64,000 nt of DNA. Origin: Nocardia albiluteola (GTDB lineage Bacteria > Actinomycetota > Actinomycetes > Mycobacteriales > Mycobacteriaceae). The stretch spans positions 124,001-188,000 of the forward strand of contig NZ_JAHKNI010000015.1 in the NCBI RefSeq assembly GCF_018860155.1, given 5' to 3'. The notes under the pieces are model-generated. The model was not told the DNA's origin. It searched no databases and was given only the letters and a program-made list of their open reading frames with translations. Below, one piece after another: positions 18,542 through 25,992 of the stretch. The position numbers and the translations under genes are program-made. Position 1 is the first letter of the stretch. Each line of letters begins with the position of its first letter.

Positions 18542-19396
18542 ATGGAGTTGCTTCGACCCCGTGATTCCGATGCGCTGCGGGCCGAGCTGCGACAGGTCGC
18601 CGCCGCGTCCGGGCTGCCGGTGGTATTCGGTGGCGAGGTGCGCGCCGGGACGCTGCTGCTCAGCGAATTCCTGGGCACCCGGACCAGCGCCATGCGCGGA
18701 CTGCTGGTGCGGCCGGATTCCGGGGTCGGCGGCGCCGCGGTCGTCAGTGGGCGGCTCACGTCCGTCTCGGACTATCGGGTGGCGTCCACGATCACCCACC
18801 ACTACGACGCGCCGGTGCTGACCGAGGGATTGCGCGCGGTGGTGGGAATGCCGGTGGTCGTCGGCGGGGAATCGCGCGCGGTGCTGTACATCGCCACCCG
18901 AGATCCGGGTCCGATCGGCGACCGCGCCGCGGACCTGGCCAGACAGGCCGGGCGGCGGCTGGCGGTCGAACTGGCGATTCGCGACGAGGTCGACCGGCGG
19001 CTGCGGCTGCGCGAGGCCGCCGCGCCCGTACCAGAGGGAACCCCCGCGGATGCCGTTGTCGCCGAACAGCTTCGCGGGATCCATGCCGAGATTCGCGGCA
19101 TTGCGCAGACCCTCGACGACGCCCACGCCCGCTCGAGGCTGCGCGAGCTGTCCGATCGCGTGGCGCGATTGATGTCCGGACCGCATCTGCTCGACGACGC
19201 GCCGTCGCTGGCGCCACGGGAGCTCGATGTGCTCGCGCAGATCGCCCTGGGCTGCACGAACGGTGAGACGGCCGAGCGCCTGTCGCTGCGGCCCGAGACG
19301 GTGAAGAGCTACCTGCGCAGCGCCATGACAAAGCTCGGCGCCCGCACCCGGCACGAGGCCGTGGTGCGGGCGCGCCGTCTCGGGTTTCTCCCCTGA
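18542..19396 (+). CDS. LuxR-type transcriptional regulator with N-terminal sensor domain
   Basis: DNA-binding regulator of 284 aa. Residues about 1-170 look like a GAF-type ligand domain (strand pattern GLRAVVGMPVVVGGESRAVLYIA). The C-terminus holds a LuxR/NarL helix-turn-helix: LAPRELDVLAQIALGCTN, ETAERLSLRPETVKSYL and TKLGARTRHEAV. It is divergent from the acyl-CoA synthetase pair, which is its likely target. Regulators of this shape next to acyl-CoA ligases are common in actinobacteria. ATG 18542 is preceded by AAGGAAAGG. It ends 12 bp from the convergent yceI-like gene. Confidence 0.85.
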   Translation: MELLRPRDSDALRAELRQVAAASGLPVVFGGEVRAGTLLLSEFLGTRTSAMRGLLVRPDSGVGGAAVVSGRLTSVSDYRVASTITHHYDAPVLTEGLRAVVGMPVVVGGESRAVLYIATRDPGPIGDRAADLARQAGRRLAVELAIRDEVDRRLRLREAAAPVPEGTPADAVVAEQLRGIHAEIRGIAQTLDDAHARSRLRELSDRVARLMSGPHLLDDAPSLAPRELDVLAQIALGCTNGETAERLSLRPETVKSYLRSAMTKLGARTRHEAVVRARRLGFLP

Positions 19397-19408
19397 GGGC
19401 CCCGGGAC

Positions 19409-19939
19409 TTACGGCTCGATGAGCTGAATGTCCAGCTCGACGGCGATCTTGTCGCTGACCACGGCGCTGGGCACGCCGGGGGCGACGTCCAGCTCCGTGC
19501 GCTTGATGGTGCCGGTCGCGGAGAAGCCCGCGTGCCGCTTGCCGTCCTGGGCCTCCTGCACGCCGCCCCACTCGACATCGAGGGTGACCGGCTTGGTCAC
19601 GCCGCCGATGGTGACCTCGCCGACGACCTCGAACTCGTCGGCGACCTGCACCGGCTCGATCGCCTTGAAGTGCAGGGTCGGGCGCTTCTCGACATCGAGC
19701 AGGTCGGCGCTGCGGACGTGGCCGTCGCGGCCCTCGTTGCCGGTGTCGAACGAGTCCAGGTAGATGGTGGCCTCGATGGTCGCGGCGCCGGCGGCGTCGA
19801 CGACGAAGCTGGTCTCGAACTTGTTGAAGCGGCCGCGGACCTTGGAGATGCCCAGGTGGCGCACGGTGAAGTTGACCGCGGAGTGGTTGGTGTCCAGCGC
19901 CCAGGCGCCGGTGGTGAGGGTCTGCTCGGAAGTCGTCAT
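19409..19939 (-). CDS. YceI family protein
   Basis: Lipocalin-like beta-barrel protein of 176 aa, a family that binds polyisoprenoids or amphiphilic lipids. The N-terminal WALDTNHSAVNFTVRHLG, internal VRSADLLDVEKRPTLHF and EVVGEVTIGGVTKPVTL match YceI. No signal peptide is apparent, so the protein is probably cytoplasmic, as in many actinobacteria. ATG 19939 has GGAAG upstream; an extra 13 codons to 19978 are possible but lack support. It is divergent from an MmyB-type regulator with 98 bp in between. Confidence 0.9.
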   Translation of the reverse strand: MTTSEQTLTTGAWALDTNHSAVNFTVRHLGISKVRGRFNKFETSFVVDAAGAATIEATIYLDSFDTGNEGRDGHVRSADLLDVEKRPTLHFKAIEPVQVADEFEVVGEVTIGGVTKPVTLDVEWGGVQEAQDGKRHAGFSATGTIKRTELDVAPGVPSAVVSDKIAVELDIQLIEP

Positions 19940-19981
19940 GTCAACAAGACTTCCGGACCGCGGTCCGTTTAGCCACACCGT

Positions 19982-20014
19982 CGTTATCCTGGTATTGGCA
20001 GGGCGCGGATAACG
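19982..20014. promoter_or_regulatory. Inverted repeat in yceI / XRE regulator intergenic region
   Basis: CGTTATCC at 19982-19989 and GGATAACG at 20007-20014 form 8-bp arms with a 17-bp spacer, centred between the two divergent start codons. It is a candidate operator for the adjacent MmyB-type regulator. Confidence 0.4.
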
Positions 20015-20037
20015 GGTCCGGGATCCGACAGGATGGT

Positions 20038-20865
20038 GTGGTGGACAGATCTGAATTCGCCGAGTTTCTCATTGCGCGGCGGGGGCAGCTGCAGCCGGAG
20101 GCGGTCGGGCTGCCCTCCGGGCGACGCCGCCGCACACCGGGGCTGCGGCGCGAGGAGGTCGCGGCCCTGGCCGGGGTGAGTGTGGACTATCTGGCCCGCC
20201 TCGAGCAGGGCCGGGACACCAATCCCTCGACCGCGGTGCTGGCCGCGCTGGCCGACGCGCTGCGGCTGAACGAGGTCGAGCGCCATCATTTCAGCAAGCT
20301 CGCGCTGGGCCTGGACCACCAGGCATCCACCTGCCCGTCCGACGGCCAGGCCTTCGAGCGCGTTTCCGAGACGGTCCAGGCGGTGCTGGACGCCATGCAC
20401 CCCACCCCGGCCTTCGTGTACGGGCGGCGCCTGAATGTGCTGGCCTGGAACGCGGCCTGGCGCGATTTCGCCGAGCCGATCGGGGTGTTCGACGAGCAGG
20501 CGCACGGCAATTTCGCGCACTACCTGTTCGGGCATCCCGCGGCGGCGAAGTGGTGGATCGACTGGCCCGCCGCGGCGGATCTGGTGACCTCGGCGTTGCG
20601 CACGGCCCGTACGCACTGGTCCGACGATGCGCAGCTCGGCGAGATGATCCAAGCACTGCAACGGTTTCCGGAGTTCGCGCGGCGCTGGCGCGAGCACCGC
20701 ATGATGGACTTCCGTTCGGCCACACTGCATCTGGAACATCCCGTGCGCGGCGCGGTCGAGGTAGAGATCGAAACCTTCAACCCGGCAATGGATCAGAGCG
20801 TCATGGTGTGGCTGGTGGATCGCCGCCAGGCCCATGTGCCCGGGCTGCGCCTGGTCAACGAGTAG
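20038..20865 (+). CDS. XRE family regulator with MmyB-like ligand domain
   Basis: Regulator of 275 aa. Residues about 1-90 carry an XRE helix-turn-helix (LRREEVAALAGVSVDYLARLEQG, shown by EEVAALAGVSVDYLARLEQG; ALADALRLNEVERHHF). The rest is the MmyB-like ligand-binding domain: PAFVYGRRLNVLAWNAAW, then the NFAHYLFGHPAA and FRSATLHLEHPVRGAVEVE blocks. The family often binds fatty-acid-like ligands and controls an adjacent dehydrogenase or reductase; here the divergent partner is a YceI lipid-binding protein. Start is GTG 20038 or GTG 20041. The gene is convergent with glpK2. Confidence 0.88.
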   Translation: MVDRSEFAEFLIARRGQLQPEAVGLPSGRRRRTPGLRREEVAALAGVSVDYLARLEQGRDTNPSTAVLAALADALRLNEVERHHFSKLALGLDHQASTCPSDGQAFERVSETVQAVLDAMHPTPAFVYGRRLNVLAWNAAWRDFAEPIGVFDEQAHGNFAHYLFGHPAAAKWWIDWPAAADLVTSALRTARTHWSDDAQLGEMIQALQRFPEFARRWREHRMMDFRSATLHLEHPVRGAVEVEIETFNPAMDQSVMVWLVDRRQAHVPGLRLVNE

Positions 20866-20866
20866 C

Positions 20867-22390
20867 TCACCGATCCGCGGGCGCATCGCCGCTGGGGCGG
20901 GCCCAGCCGAAGCTGAGCTGTACCGCGCGCTTCCAGTCGTTGTATTCCGTCTCGCGGCGCGCGGCAGCCATGCGCGGGGCCCAGCGCCCGGCCGGACGCC
21001 AATTGTTGCGCAGGCCTTGGAGATCCGGCCAATAGCCGACGGCGAGTCCGGCCGCGTAGGCGGCACCGAGGGAGACGGTTTCGGGGACGTACGGGCGCAT
21101 CACCGCAATGCCCAGCGCGTCCGCGACCATCTGCATCAGCAGATTGTTCGAGGTCATCCCGCCGTCCACCCGCAGGGTCGCGGCGGCCAGCCCGGAATCG
21201 GCGTTCATCGCCTCGACCACGTCGCGGGTCTGCCAGGCCGTCGCCTCGAGGACCGCGCGCGCGAGATGGCCCTTGGTGATGTAGGAGGTCAGCCCGACCA
21301 CCAAACCTCGTGCATCGCTGCGCCAATGCGGTGCGTACAGTCCGGAGAACGCGGGCACGATGCGGCAGCCACCGTTGTCTTCCACTGTGCGCGCGAGGGT
21401 TTCGATCTCGGGCGCACTGGCCACCAGCCCGATGTTGTCGCGGATCCATTGCACCAGTGAGCCGGTGACCACGATCGGCCCCTCGAGTGCGTACACCGGA
21501 TCGCGGTCGATCTGGTAGCCGATGGTCGTGAGCAGGCCGTGCGTGGACTGCACGAGCTCGCCGCCGGTGTTCATCATCAGGAAGGCGCCGGTGCCGTAGG
21601 TGCACTTGGTTTCCCCACGGGCGAAACAGGTTTGGCCGAACAGCGCGGCGTGCTGGTCGCCCAGCGCGGCGGCGATGCGAATGCCGGGCGCGACCCGGCT
21701 GGTGATGCCGTGCGGGGCGGTCGAGGCCTGGATCCGGGGCAGCATGCCGGCGGGAATGCCGAAGAACTCGAGCAGTTCGGTGTCCCAGTCCAGGGTCGCG
21801 AGATTCATCAGCAGGGTGCGGCTGGCGTTGGTGACGTCGGTGACGTGCTCGCCGCCGTCGATGCCGCCGGTCAGATTCCAGATCAGCCAGGTCTCCATGG
21901 TGCCGAACAGCACCTCGCCGCGTTCGGCGCGCTCGCGCAGCCCGGGAGTGGTGTCCAGCATCCAGCGTAGCCGTGGCGCGACGAAGTAGGTGGCGATGGG
22001 CAGCCCGGACAGCTGCCGCACGCGCGGCGCATCCGGGTGCTTCTCGAATTCGGCGACCAGGTCCTCGGTGCGCACGTCCTGCCACACGATGGCGTGGCCG
22101 ACCGGGATCCCGGTGCGGCGATCCCATATCACGGTGGTCTCGCGCTGATTCGTAATGCCCAGTGCCACAATCTGATCCACGCCGACTCCGGCGTTGCGCA
22201 GGGCCTGGGGCACAATCCGGTCGACGTTGCGCCAGATCTCCGTCGCGTCCTGTTCGACCCAGCCGGGCCGCGGGTAGAACTGCTGGTGCTCGCGCTGGGC
22301 CACACCGGCCAGCTGCGCTCGCTGATCGAACAGGATGCAGCGGGTGGAGGTCGTGCCCTGGTCGATGGCCAGCACATATCGTTGCGTCAT
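20867..22390 (-). CDS. glpK: Glycerol kinase, second copy
   Basis: FGGY-family kinase of 507 aa converting glycerol to glycerol 3-phosphate. The N-terminal phosphate-binding AIDQGTTSTR, the GITNQRETTVIW block, TETWLIWNLTGG-like sequence, GDQHAALFGQ and the FGGY signature region WQTRDVVEAMNADSG are all present. It is clearly homologous to the glpK at 24367 but divergent in sequence. ATG 22390 was chosen because AGAAGG sits 8 nt upstream; ATG 22396 is too close to it. It follows the IclR gene by 28 bp and is probably co-transcribed with it. Confidence 0.93.
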   Translation of the reverse strand: MTQRYVLAIDQGTTSTRCILFDQRAQLAGVAQREHQQFYPRPGWVEQDATEIWRNVDRIVPQALRNAGVGVDQIVALGITNQRETTVIWDRRTGIPVGHAIVWQDVRTEDLVAEFEKHPDAPRVRQLSGLPIATYFVAPRLRWMLDTTPGLRERAERGEVLFGTMETWLIWNLTGGIDGGEHVTDVTNASRTLLMNLATLDWDTELLEFFGIPAGMLPRIQASTAPHGITSRVAPGIRIAAALGDQHAALFGQTCFARGETKCTYGTGAFLMMNTGGELVQSTHGLLTTIGYQIDRDPVYALEGPIVVTGSLVQWIRDNIGLVASAPEIETLARTVEDNGGCRIVPAFSGLYAPHWRSDARGLVVGLTSYITKGHLARAVLEATAWQTRDVVEAMNADSGLAAATLRVDGGMTSNNLLMQMVADALGIAVMRPYVPETVSLGAAYAAGLAVGYWPDLQGLRNNWRPAGRWAPRMAAARRETEYNDWKRAVQLSFGWARPSGDAPADR

Positions 22391-22418
22391 CCGCATTGCC
22401 TTCTCATCGGTGAAACTC

Positions 22419-23183
22419 TCAATGTCCCGCTGCGAGATCCCGTGAGATGGCGGTAGCGGTGTCGCGCACCAGGGTGACCAGGCCCGGTCGGTGCCGCAGC
22501 CCGGCGCCGCAGAGCCGGTCCACGGGCCCGGCGATGCCGATGGCGCCGATGACCAGGCCGCCGCGGGCGCGGATGGGCGCGGCGATGCCGGCCTCGCCGG
22601 TGCGGAATTCCTCGACCTCACCGGCCCAGCCGTTGCGCCGCACCTCGGTCAGCGTCCGGGTGAGCGCGGCTCGGTCGATCACCGTGCGATGGGTGAGGGA
22701 GGGCAGGCTGCTGTGGCGGACCGTGGCGGCCAGGTCGGGCTCGGACGCGAGCAGGACCTTGCCCAGCGCGGTGGCGTGCTGCGGCAGCCGCTCGCCGACC
22801 TGCAGGGCCTGCTCGGAGTTGTCCGGCCGGAAGACGTGGTGTACGACCAGGACCTCGCCCTCGAGGGTGGTGCCCACCCGGACGGCCTCGCCGCTGCGCG
22901 AGGCCAGCGAATCGGCCCAGTTGATCGCCCAGGACCGCAGCTCGTTGGCGTCGATCGCGTCCGCGCCGAGCCGGCGGACCGCCGCGCCCAGCCGGTACTT
23001 GCCGGTGGCGGCGTCCTGCTCGACGAAGCCGACGCCCTGCAGGGTGCGCAGGATGCCGTGCGCGGTGGGTTTGGCGAGATCGAGGGCGGCGGCGATGTCT
23101 CCGACGCCGAGGCGGCCGGAGCCGTGGGCGAGCAGCCGCAGCACGGCCGCCGCCCGTTCGATCGACTGGATCGGACCGGGCAT
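22419..23183 (-). CDS. IclR family regulator of the glycerol locus
   Basis: IclR-type regulator of 254 aa with an N-terminal winged helix-turn-helix (SIERAAAVLRLLAHGSGRLG, then DIAAALDLAKPTAHGILRTL). A C-terminal effector domain follows (LGKVLLAS, GWAGEVEEFRTGEAGIAAPI, AIGIAGPVDR). It sits between glpK2 (same strand, downstream) and glpF-glpK1-glpD (divergent). This position matches GylR-like control of glycerol use in streptomycetes, where glycerol 3-phosphate acts as inducer; that effector is an inference here. Two matching palindromes lie in the divergent promoter region. Confidence 0.9.
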   Translation of the reverse strand: MPGPIQSIERAAAVLRLLAHGSGRLGVGDIAAALDLAKPTAHGILRTLQGVGFVEQDAATGKYRLGAAVRRLGADAIDANELRSWAINWADSLASRSGEAVRVGTTLEGEVLVVHHVFRPDNSEQALQVGERLPQHATALGKVLLASEPDLAATVRHSSLPSLTHRTVIDRAALTRTLTEVRRNGWAGEVEEFRTGEAGIAAPIRARGGLVIGAIGIAGPVDRLCGAGLRHRPGLVTLVRDTATAISRDLAAGH

Positions 23184-23210
23184 GGAGCGAACCTATCTGG
23201 AAAAATTTCA

Positions 23211-23225
23211 TTCGACAATGTCGAA
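23211..23225. promoter_or_regulatory. Candidate IclR operator 1
   Basis: TTCGACAATGTCGAA, 7-bp arms around one base, 28 bp upstream of the IclR start codon. This position suits autoregulation. It shares its sequence with a second site at 23336-23350. Confidence 0.6.
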
Positions 23226-23335
23226 CGGCGCACGATCCCCGGCCGACCGCCCCGAAGTGGGTGTGACCTGCGACATAGTGACCTCCCGATTGGTCGGACA
23301 CTAGCGGCGCGGGTCAGGCCCGGCCAGTCCCGGCG

Positions 23336-23350
23336 TTCGGCATTGTCGAA
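23336..23350. promoter_or_regulatory. Candidate IclR operator 2
   Basis: TTCGGCATTGTCGAA, the same palindrome with one mismatch in an arm, 89 bp before the glpF start. The two sites are 125 bp apart centre to centre, close to 12 helical turns. Confidence 0.6.
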
Positions 23351-23438
23351 CGCCCGGGATTCCCGGATGGCCGGGAGATTCATACCGTTTGTCGATATGG
23401 CCGCAGCGGCGGCCGGTGGCTCTCACGGAGGCTCAACG

Positions 23439-24275
23439 GTGAACTTCGGGACAATCTTCGTCAGCGAGATGTTCGGGACAGGACTTCTGATCCTGCTCGG
23501 CGCGGGTGTCGTGGCGAACGTGCTCTTGACCAAATCAAAGGGATTCGACGGCGGCTGGCTGCTGATCAACTTCGGCTGGGGACTGGCTGTCTTCGCCGGG
23601 GTCTACGCGGCCTACAAGACCGGCGCCCACCTCAATCCGGCGGTGACCGTCGGCATCGCGTTCAGCGGCGCGAAGGTGTACGCGCCCGGCATCGCGATCA
23701 CGGTCGGCAATACCATCGCCTATCTGGCCGGGCAGATGATCGGCGCCTTCCTGGGCGCCTGCGTCGCCTACCTGGCCTACAAACGGCACTTCGACGAGGA
23801 ACCCGATGCGGGCAAGAAGCTCGCGGTTTTCTCCACGGGTCCCGAGATCCGTTCCTACGGATGGAATTTCGTCACCGAGGTGATCGCCACCTTCGTCCTG
23901 GTCTTCGTGGTGCTGGCGTTCGGGCACACGCCCACCGGCCTGGGTCCGGCCGCGGTGGCCCTGCTGGTGGTCGGCATCGGCGCCTCGCTGGGCGGCCCCA
24001 CCGGATACGCCATCAACCCGGCCCGCGACCTGGGTCCGCGCATCGCGCACGCGGTGCTGCCGATGAAGTTCACCGGTACCGTCGCGCCGGAACGGGTTCC
24101 CGAGACGGTGAGCGTCGGCGCGGATGGTCACGCGGTGCAGGAGCGCCCCGTCGGCGCGGCCGCGCCCGCGCAGCCGCAGCGTAAGAACTCCGACTGGTCC
24201 TATGCCTGGGTGCCCGTGCTCGGGCCGCTGGTCGGCGGCGCGCTGGCGGGCCTGATCGCGCATCTTGTGCTGTGA
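23439..24275 (+). CDS. glpF: Glycerol uptake facilitator (MIP family aquaglyceroporin)
   Basis: Membrane channel of 278 aa with six helices and two half-helices. The two NPA boxes are HLNPAVTVG and AINPARDLGPR. The Asp after the second NPAR marks the glycerol-conducting (GlpF) rather than water-only branch. There is a hydrophilic insert of about 40 residues (VPETVSVGADGHAVQE) before the last helix, longer than in E. coli GlpF. GTG 23439 has GGAGG 7 nt upstream. It is the first gene of glpF-glpK1-glpD. Confidence 0.92.
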   Translation: MNFGTIFVSEMFGTGLLILLGAGVVANVLLTKSKGFDGGWLLINFGWGLAVFAGVYAAYKTGAHLNPAVTVGIAFSGAKVYAPGIAITVGNTIAYLAGQMIGAFLGACVAYLAYKRHFDEEPDAGKKLAVFSTGPEIRSYGWNFVTEVIATFVLVFVVLAFGHTPTGLGPAAVALLVVGIGASLGGPTGYAINPARDLGPRIAHAVLPMKFTGTVAPERVPETVSVGADGHAVQERPVGAAAPAQPQRKNSDWSYAWVPVLGPLVGGALAGLIAHLVL

Positions 24276-24304
24276 TCGTGCATCTCACTCACAATCTTCT
24301 GCAT

Positions 24305-24349
24305 AAAAAGAGTGGGCCGACAGCTGTAACACTGCCCACCAGACTTTTT
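24305..24349 (+). promoter_or_regulatory. Interrupted hairpin between glpF and glpK1
   Basis: AAAAAG...GTGGGC (24305-24317) pairs with GCCCAC...CTTTTT (24334-24349), ending in a T-run 14 nt before the glpK start. It resembles an intrinsic terminator or attenuator inside the operon that could lower glpK/glpD expression relative to glpF. Confidence 0.5.
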
Positions 24350-24366
24350 CCCGAAAGGACCCAACG

Positions 24367-25887
24367 ATGAGTCAGTTCGTCGGAGCCATCGATCAGGGCA
24401 CCACGAGCACCCGCTTCATGGTGTTCGACCACGGCGGTAACGAGATCGCGCGCCATCAGCTCGAGCACGAGCAGATCCTGCCGCGGGCAGGCTGGGTCGA
24501 GCACAACCCCACCGAGATCTGGGAGCGTACCCGCGCGGTCATCGAGTCCACGCTCACCAAGGCGAATCTGACGGCCGCGGACCTGGCCGCGGTCGGGGTC
24601 ACCAATCAGCGCGAGACCACCGTGGTGTGGAACCGGCGCACCGGCCGGCCGTACTGCAACGCGATCGTGTGGCAGGACACCCGCACGGACCGCATCGCCG
24701 CCGACCTCGAGCGCAACGGGCACGGTGACACCATTCGCCGCAAGGCCGGGCTGCCGCCGGCGACCTACTTCTCCGGCGGCAAGCTGCGCTGGATCCTGGA
24801 CAACGTCCCGGGCGTCGCCGAGGATGCCGAGCGCGGCGAGGCACTGTTCGGCACCACGGACACGTGGCTGATCTGGAACCTCACCGGCGGTATCGACGGC
24901 GGCAAGCATCTGACCGACCCCACCAATGCCAGCCGGACCATGCTGATGGATCTGGAAACCCTGCAGTGGGATCCGGAACTGTTGTCCATCTTCGGAATTC
25001 CGCTCGCGATGCTGCCCGAGATCGTCCCGTCCTCGAATCCCGAACTGTTCGGCAAGACCCGCGCGGACGGCCCCTTCCACGGCGAGGTGCCGCTGGCCGG
25101 TGTGCTCGGCGATCAGCAGGCCGCGACGGTGGGGCAGGTGTGCTTCCGGCCCGGCGAGGCCAAGAACACCTACGGCACAGGCAATTTCCTGCTGCTGAAC
25201 ACCGGCGAGGAGGTGGTGCGCTCCCAGCACGGGCTGCTCACCACGGTGGCCTACCAGTTCGGCGATGCGAAACCGGTGTACGCGCTGGAGGGTTCCATCG
25301 CGGTGACCGGCTCGGCGGTGCAGTGGCTGCGTGATCAGCTCGGCATCATTTCCGGTGCGGCACAGAGCGAATCGCTGGCCGCGCAGGTGGAGGACAACGG
25401 CGGGGTGTACTTCGTGCCCGCCTTCTCCGGGCTGTTCGCGCCCTACTGGCGCTCGGACGCGCGCGGGGCGATCGTCGGGCTGTCGCGCTTCAGCACCAAT
25501 GCGCATCTGGCGCGGGCCACGCTCGAATCCATCTGCTACCAGACCCGCGACGTGGTCGCGGCCATGCAGGCCGACTCGGGCGTCGAGCTCGATGTGCTGC
25601 GGGTGGACGGCGGCGTCACCGCCAACGAGCTGTGCATGCAGATCCAGGCCGATTTCCTCGGGGTGCCGGTCTCGCGGCCGGTCGTCGCGGAAACCACGGC
25701 GCTGGGCGCGGCCTACGCCGCGGGCCTGGCGGTCGGGTTCTGGAAGAGCACCGAGGAGCTCGAGCAGAACTGGCAGGAGGGTAAGCGCTGGGAGCCCGCG
25801 TTGGATGAACAGCAGCGCGAGCGCGGGTACGCCCGCTGGAAGAAGGCGGTGGAACGCACCCTGGACTGGATCGACGTCGACGACTGA
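24367..25887 (+). CDS. glpK: Glycerol kinase, first copy
   Basis: FGGY-family glycerol kinase of 506 aa. Motifs include GAIDQGTTSTRFMVFD at the N-terminus, VTNQRETTVVWNRRTG, the LIWNLTGGIDGG block, GDQQAATVGQ and CYQTRDVVAAMQADSG. Placement between glpF and glpD makes it the main kinase for imported glycerol. ATG 24367 is preceded by GAAAGGA. The last codon is followed by a 105-bp gap to glpD with its own strong ribosome-binding site. Confidence 0.96.
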   Translation: MSQFVGAIDQGTTSTRFMVFDHGGNEIARHQLEHEQILPRAGWVEHNPTEIWERTRAVIESTLTKANLTAADLAAVGVTNQRETTVVWNRRTGRPYCNAIVWQDTRTDRIAADLERNGHGDTIRRKAGLPPATYFSGGKLRWILDNVPGVAEDAERGEALFGTTDTWLIWNLTGGIDGGKHLTDPTNASRTMLMDLETLQWDPELLSIFGIPLAMLPEIVPSSNPELFGKTRADGPFHGEVPLAGVLGDQQAATVGQVCFRPGEAKNTYGTGNFLLLNTGEEVVRSQHGLLTTVAYQFGDAKPVYALEGSIAVTGSAVQWLRDQLGIISGAAQSESLAAQVEDNGGVYFVPAFSGLFAPYWRSDARGAIVGLSRFSTNAHLARATLESICYQTRDVVAAMQADSGVELDVLRVDGGVTANELCMQIQADFLGVPVSRPVVAETTALGAAYAAGLAVGFWKSTEELEQNWQEGKRWEPALDEQQRERGYARWKKAVERTLDWIDVDD

Positions 25888-25992
25888 TTGCCCGGGGCCG
25901 TGGCGCGCACCTGGCGGGCGCGCCACGGCCTCGATCGGGCACCGGTGACGCCACAGAAGGAACGAAACACTCGAACAAGGAGATATACCGCT

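Noticed and set aside
25977..25989. AAGGAGATATACC before glpD, similar to the phage T7 gene 10 ribosome-binding site
   Set aside because: A strong Shine-Dalgarno followed by AT-rich bases can arise by chance or selection; nothing else suggests vector or phage origin.
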